Assembly: GCF_030052815.1 (NCBI RefSeq)
Contig: NC_079507.1
Coordinates: 55,655,119 to 55,719,118 of the forward strand
From: Hevea brasiliensis
Taxonomy: Eukaryota; Streptophyta; Magnoliopsida; Malpighiales; Euphorbiaceae
Direction of reading: 5' to 3'
Length of the DNA stretch: 64,000 nucleotides
Under the pieces are notes generated by a model. It was not told the origin of the DNA, did no database searches, and worked only from the letters and a program-made list of their open reading frames with translations. Positions 59,082 to 64,000 of the stretch are shown one piece after another. Positions within the stretch are counted from its first letter, which is position 1, and every line of letters begins with the position of its first letter. Both the position numbers and the translations under genes were made by a program.

Positions 59082-60340
59082 TTTTTTTGCATTTTTAAAT
59101 TTAAAAATGTTTGATTTACATTGATTAATTTATTTTAATTATTTATACAATTTTACAACTATTACATGAAATAATGGAAATAACTAATTTAATAGTTGTG
59201 AAATCTATTAGTTATTTAATATGATGTGCATAATTAATTATTTGGTAAATTAGACTTTAATTTATAACACAAAATTTTTTAATTAATTAAAAAATATTTA
59301 ATAATTCATTTATCTCTCCACTGCTACCTCGTCCACTCCTCCTCCCTTGTTATCAAATCCATCAACATTCGCCTTTCAACCAGCTTTCCCCTCTCTCTTG
59401 GCTTCATTCTCCTCCACATTACGCCTCAACCATCTTCTCTAAACTTTCGCAGCTCCTTCAACTCTTGGCACCTCCACCTCACTTATATCGATGATAAAAT
59501 CAACTACACATACCTTCACCCATCTCCTGTCCATTAACAAACCTCGCCTGTATAGATCCACTTCATTGTTTTGCTCATCAACTAGATCCCTTCGTTCTTC
59601 AATGAAAAGCAACTCATTGGATCAGATTTGATAAATGTTACTTCAATATAAATAATATAGAAATTGATTGCTAAATGTGATAAAAAATTTTTATGTTATT
59701 TAAATTAAAAAATAAAAATATTTATATTATAAATTATTATTACATACTCCTAAGATAGGGTACCATCTTTATGATTTACCCTTTAAATAACTCTACAAGT
59801 TAATTGTACTCTAAAATCTAATAAATTTATCTTTTTATTATAATTATTGAATATTATATTAATTTTTTAATTAATAAAAAGATTATTATTTTATTAAAAA
59901 AATTTAAAATAACTTAATTTAATTAAATCAAAAAATTATCCCACTGCATTATAAAAGTCATCAGCTCATCAGCTAGTATATATGTATTTGAGAATTCTAA
60001 CTCAATTGACTTCAAAATAACTAATTAACTGTTAGTTTAATAAATCAATTATATAATAAGAAGGTTAAAAATATTATAGTTGAATGAATTTCTTCATACA
60101 AATATTATATAATAAAATTTATAATTTTTTTTTATATAGAGAGAACTTGAAATAATATTTTAAATTAACAAATTAAAATCATAATAATTAATTCTATATG
60201 AAATACTATTAAATAGTGCAAGGCATAAATTATCATTTTATTAACTTGTTGTCTAAATAACCAATCATTCAAAGACAACATAGAATTAACAACTTATTAA
60301 TGGACCCAATAACACAAGAAAATTATTTAAGAAGCAGAGG
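58263..60340. other. AT-rich intergenic region with a GC-richer island
   Basis: No gene is supported. Two less AT-rich patches stand out: 58,545-58,880, which includes AAACGATGTCGTTTTT and purine-rich 'gagagagaaccaag' words as in plant 5' UTRs, and 59,325-59,620, pyrimidine-rich. Neither has an extended frame. They may be remnants of genes or of transposons. Confidence 0.4.
58997..59089. repeat. (AT)n microsatellite followed by poly-T
   Basis: About 68 bases of AT repeat (58,997-59,064) directly followed by about 25 T. The length may be unreliable in an assembly. Confidence 0.97.
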
Positions 60341-60404
60341 ATAACCATGGAGATATATAGACTTCACAATCCCTCTTGTGTTGGTCTTTGTTCCACTTAA
60401 TTTG

Positions 60405-60659
60405 TCAACTTGGGCATGGCGGCGTACAACATTGGCATGTACAAAAATCACCGCAGGGTCGTCCTATACCACCACTATGTTCACAATCATCAATGCAGAA
60501 TATAAAGCAAGTCGCATTGAATAAACCTGTGCATGTCGCTTCGTCAGGGCCAATGGTGGGTTGATGACTGCTTGAAGCAATCTTCAGGAGAGACACCATA
60601 ACAAACAACACGCACAGAAGCGTTGCTAAAAGACCCAAAACACTTCTGCGGCTCTCCAT
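60405..60659 (-). CDS. Secreted cysteine-rich peptide, defensin-like in style
   Basis: An 84-residue protein. Residues 1-6 are basic/polar (MESRRS), about 7-27 form a hydrophobic signal segment (LGLLATLLCVLFVMVSLL), and cleavage is likely in ASSSHQ near residue 31. The mature part has ten cysteines spaced C-x7-C-x3-C-x3-C-x9-C-x3-C-x-C-x-C-C-x3-C, ending CTPPCPS, enough for five disulphides. An NAT sequon lies near the first cysteines. The start was chosen because a TATA box lies about 60 bases upstream and no in-frame ATG precedes it. The spacing does not match classical plant defensins (eight Cys), so a defensin-like or embryo-surrounding-factor-type peptide is possible; the role (defence or signalling) is inferred only from type. 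No intron is evident, although many such genes have one after the signal peptide. Confidence 0.7.
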   Translation of the reverse strand: MESRRSVLGLLATLLCVLFVMVSLLKIASSSHQPTIGPDEATCTGLFNATCFIFCIDDCEHSGGIGRPCGDFCTCQCCTPPCPS

Positions 60660-60960
60660 CGCCACCACAATAACACTGAAAACTTGAATGATTTTAGTAA
60701 GCAGGGTTGGAGTAACCCTTATATACACACACAATTCACCAAAATCAAAATTACCGATTAAAATCTTGCTTTAATTATGTTATATATTTAAAAATTACTT
60801 ATTAAAATCTTATATTAAATCATGAGATTTATTTCCTTAAATGACAATATGTAAAATTAATGATAAATATGGATAAACTGTTGGAGATAATATTCAAAAA
60901 TTTATGAGAGTGCTATTCAATTTTTGAACCCATGCTCTATCCATATTATATATAAATGTA
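60660..60960 (-). promoter_or_regulatory. 5' UTR and promoter of the cysteine-rich gene
   Basis: This 300-bp stretch has a close copy at 61,950-62,260. Shared blocks include 'gattttagta', 'ggttggagtaaccctta', 'ttcaccaaaatcaaaat', 'aaaatcttgctttaattatg', 'taaatcatgagattt' and 'gagagt' followed by an ATTCAATTTT block. Confidence 0.75.
60717..60725 (-). promoter_or_regulatory. TATA box of the cysteine-rich peptide gene
   Basis: Minus-strand TATATAAGG, about 58 bases upstream of the ATG. It is preceded by a CA/TG-rich run. The same box with one extra TA recurs in the duplicated promoter at about 62,020. Confidence 0.7.
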
Positions 60961-61949
60961 CGAAGGGAGGAACGTTGGCTTTCCTCAAATTATCTTTCAT
61001 TCTTAAAATTAATTATAATCATATTTTTATTATTTAAATTAATTTTAAAGTTTATATACATTCAAAATTCTTAATTTTAAAGTTTATTTAAATTTAAAAT
61101 TATTAATCTCACTTATAATTAATTTCAATTAAATATAAAATTTTATAAGAAGTAACTAACTAAAATAAAAAATTAATAAATAAAAAATATTATTAATCTA
61201 TCTATTATTTATAAAAATATAAAATAAAATGTGTTTATAGTGACAGATAAATAATCATTCGCTAATAATGCATAATGAAGAGATCTACATGTAGCTGATC
61301 CATGTAAATTTGTCACTAATACTATTTAGCAATAAAAATATACATCACTAGTAATTTTAACATTCCAAACATTATCGTTCTAATCTTTTAGCTACATAAA
61401 GTTTTGTCTCTAAATCTATTATGATGCCAATTTTTAAATATATTATATTATCAATAATAACTTTTGGCCACGAAATATATCACTAAATACCTAATTGTTT
61501 TATTTTTTAATATGATAATATTTAATATAAATTAAAACTTTAATATTATTTTAATAATTCTACTTAAACTAAAAAATATATTATAATTCTTAATATAGTA
61601 ATTCTATAATTACAATCCTATAAAAATTATTAATTCATCAAAAATTATTTAATTTATTTTAATATATATATATAACTGGAAAGAAGAAAAATTATTGGAG
61701 GAATAAAAATATCCTTCACATTATTATAAAAAATTAAGTATTTAATTAACATAATTAATATTATTAAAAAAACTAAATATCTAATTAAATAAAAATTTAG
61801 CATTAACTACCTATCAAATCAAGAATTTAAATTTTTAATCAACTCAAGTAGATAAACTATATAATTGATCATAAATTTATAATTTTTTAAATTATTTATA
61901 TTGATAAAAATATAAATTTAATCAAACTTAAAATTTATTTTTATATATA
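60961..61949. other. AT-rich spacer, no gene seen
   Basis: No supported gene. The stretch 61,250-61,500 contains words such as 'ttgtcactaata' and 'ggccacgaaatatatcac' that could come from a decayed DNA transposon, but no termini were found. Confidence 0.4.
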
Positions 61950-62260
61950 AGTAGCCACAATAATACTTAATAACTTGGATGATTTTAGTATTTGTAAAAG
62001 CAGGTTGGAGTAACCCTTATATATACACACACGCACTCAATTCACCAAAATCAAAATCACTAATTAAAATCTTGCTTTAATTATGTGATATATTTAAAAA
62101 TTACTAATTAAAATCTTATATTAAATCATGAGATTTTTTTCCTTAAATGACAATATATAAAATTAATGGAAAATATAGGCAGGGAGAAAAAGATCTGACT
62201 CAAAAATTTGTGAGAGTACCATTCAATTTTGGACCTATGCTCGACTCATTTGAAACTACC
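61950..62260 (-). pseudogene. Orphan duplicated promoter/5' UTR of the cysteine-rich gene
   Basis: Copy of 60,660-60,960 in the same orientation, about 1.29 kb away. Similarity begins right at the 5' UTR end (the 'gccacaataa' block) and stops where the ATG would be; the coding part is absent. It looks like a tandem gene duplicate that lost its coding region. Confidence 0.7.
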
Positions 62261-62290
62261 ATATATTAGCCTAATCATTTATAAGGGCTA

Positions 62291-62320
62291 AACACACACA
62301 CACATACACACACACATATA
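62291..62320. repeat. (AC)n microsatellite
   Basis: A CA-repeat of about 30 bases, interrupted by CATA, followed by ATTATT repeats. Confidence 0.9.
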
Positions 62321-62799
62321 TTTATTATTATTATTTTTTTATTTAAGCAACGAGTCAGATCTTTATAGGTATCGATTTGATTAAATTCTAATAAGATGAG
62401 TTCAATTAATATATAATTGGATTTGAAATGGATTTGAATTTGAAAAATAATGTTTATATCATGTTGGAATTTTATAGATTGGGTTGAACACGTTGTTTTT
62501 ATAATAACATTTATAATTTTTTATATATGATATTTTAAAATTATAAAATATTTGTTTTTATTTTAATATTTCATAGAATTAGTAAATTTTTAGAATAAAA
62601 ATTATTAATAAAAATATTTTTTATTTAAATTAGTAATAAAAAATATAAAATTAAAAAGATTCAAATATTTTTTAAATAATAATAATAATAATCAAATTTA
62701 AGATAAATTTAAATAATTAAACATAAATTTTAATTAAATTTAAAATGAATAAATTCAAACATTAAAATTATTAATCATTTAAATTTATATAAAATATTT
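62321..62799. other. AT-rich DNA, no gene seen
   Basis: Very AT-rich, with stops in all frames. It borders the right-hand copy of the window-start repeat at 62,800. Confidence 0.5.
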
Positions 62800-64000
62800 T
62801 AGATAGATACTCTACTCATTATCATCCTATAATAAGTAGATAAATTTTGACAACTATCCTTGAACTTATCTAGTTATAACATTATAGTCCCTCAACTTAA
62901 AAATATACTATAAAATCCCATTAACTTAAAAATTTTACACAATAAAATCCCTCTAACCTCTAATTAATGAATTTTTATTTAGACGCTGACCTGAACAGTT
63001 CCAGTATGAAGTTTAGTCAGTATTTCTCTTTTCTCTCTGAAGCCATGTGTAAATTGAATCATTCTTCTCTCTGTAGACAGAATAAATTTTTACGTGTACC
63101 CCTTCCCTTTGAAATTGTACCTTTATTTTTAAACCATAATAAAATTGCTCCTTAACTCCAATTTATTTTTCTTATCTACCATTGATTTATGCGCTATTAA
63201 TTCGTTAAAACTTTATTATAAGATCAGGATTTGAATATTGATAACCCCATGTGCTTTGGATTTGAATATTGATAACCCCATGTACTTTGCTATGAGATTT
63301 GCAGGGGATGAATGATGGCCGGGCAAAAAAAAAAAAAAGAATAGGAGTGAAAACCCAAAGGGGCGCTCCTAGCAAAAGGTATCAAAGAAAGCAAAAATCC
63401 GCAAGGGCGCTTTCTGCAAAATAAGAAAGGATTGAAAATCGAAAAGGGTATCCTGAAAAGTGAGCAAGAGGAGGAAATTGTAGGCCAAGCCTTGGGACTC
63501 ATTCTCCATTTATCATTTACCTTCGGAACCTTGTTAAGTACACTTCGATTGGAAGAACATCTTGTGTCAGGTTTGCTTTGCTTTAGCATTTTTAATTTTC
63601 TGCCATCAACCTCTGGTTCCTTGATCCAAGTTGATTTTCATTTTTAGCATTTTTAATTTCATGTTATCAACCTCCGGTTCCTTAATCCAAGTTGATTTTA
63701 ATTTTCAGCATTTTTAATTTCATGTTATCAACCTCTGCTTCCTTGATCCAAGTTGATTTTAATTTGCAGCATTTTAAATTTGATGTTATCAACCTCTGGT
63801 TTCTTGATCCAAGTTTATTTTAATTTTTAGCATTTTAAGTTTCATGTTATCAATCTCTGGTTCCTTGATCTAAGTTGATTTTAATTTCTAGCATTTTAGT
63901 TTCATGTTATCAACCTCTAGTTCTTTGATCCAAGTTGATTTTAATTTCCAGCATTTTAATTTCATGTTATCAACCTCTGGTTCCTTAATCCAAGTTGATT
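62800..64000 (+). mobile_element. Second copy of the window-start segment (repeat plus Ogre-like 3' UTR)
   Basis: Matches 1 to about 1,170 in order: the foreign segment (62,800-63,088), the same join, the 3' UTR with a poly-A and CCC-AAAG-GGG modules, and at least seven about 60-bp tandem units from 63,590 to the window end. By eye roughly 17 substitutions occur in the first 400 bases. A 31-bp internal duplication ('tttgaatattgataacccc...') at 63,229-63,290 is unique to this copy. The LTR expected after it lies beyond the window. Confidence 0.88.

Noticed and set aside
58979..59089. Regulatory TATA cluster
   Set aside because: It is an (AT)n microsatellite plus poly-T; matches to TATA are trivial.
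59325..59620. Possible exon in a GC-richer island
   Set aside because: No frame of useful length on either strand and no splice context; left as unexplained.

Overview
The window is nuclear DNA of a flowering plant, most likely a dicot. It is AT-rich, with plant Ty3/gypsy retrotransposons of the Tat/Ogre and Tekay/Del (chromovirus) types, a plant TRIM element, and one small plant-style secreted cysteine-rich peptide gene. No host gene is visible before position 56,433. About 88% of the window is LTR retrotransposons nested inside one another, and boundaries were set from TG...CA termini, target-site duplications (TSDs), primer-binding sites (PBS) and polypurine tracts (PPT).

Nesting order, oldest to youngest as far as visible. 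(1) B2, a decayed plus-strand Tekay-like element: gag scrap 16,197-16,454, pol 26,600-29,988, 3' LTR split into 30,053-30,966 and 54,653-56,432. (2) Into B2 gag went a large-LTR element 'C' (minus, 12,019-16,196 visible) and a full-length minus-strand Tekay-like element B1 (16,455-26,594, TSD GTAGG). (3) Into the B2 3' LTR went A1 (30,967-54,647, 23.7 kb, TSD TGTAC), a full-length Ogre-like element with LTRs of about 5.7 kb. (4) A second Ogre-like piece, A2 (about 290-12,018: 3' UTR plus 3' LTR), abuts C. The A2 LTR was itself hit by a TRIM (4,672-5,063) and a solo C-family LTR (5,600-9,137, TSD TTCAT).

A1 internal order: LTR, tRNA-type PBS, ORF1 (DUF7745-like head plus coiled coil), gag, protease, G-patch, a spliceable 183-bp intron, RT, RNase H, a second RNase H, integrase, hypervariable 3' UTR with about 17 tandem units of about 60 bp, a hairpin, PPT, LTR. 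It carries several frameshifts and at least two nonsense codons, so it is not autonomous as read.

The most unusual feature is that each Ogre LTR carries an antisense gene of about 1.8 kb. It has its own TATA box (TATAAATAG), an in-frame 61-bp intron in both A1 copies, a first exon resembling plant proteins annotated as 'putative gypsy type transposon', and a basic/coiled-coil second exon. All three LTR copies keep this layout, each with different disabling lesions. The LTR therefore has divergent promoters: antisense for this gene and sense for the element.

From 56,433 to 62,799 the sequence is AT-rich host DNA with one convincing small gene, a secreted 10-cysteine peptide (60,405-60,659, minus). 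Its promoter is duplicated about 1.3 kb away without the coding part. The last 1.2 kb (62,800-64,000) repeats the first 1.2 kb of the window, including the same chimeric join, which suggests a larger duplication extending past both ends.
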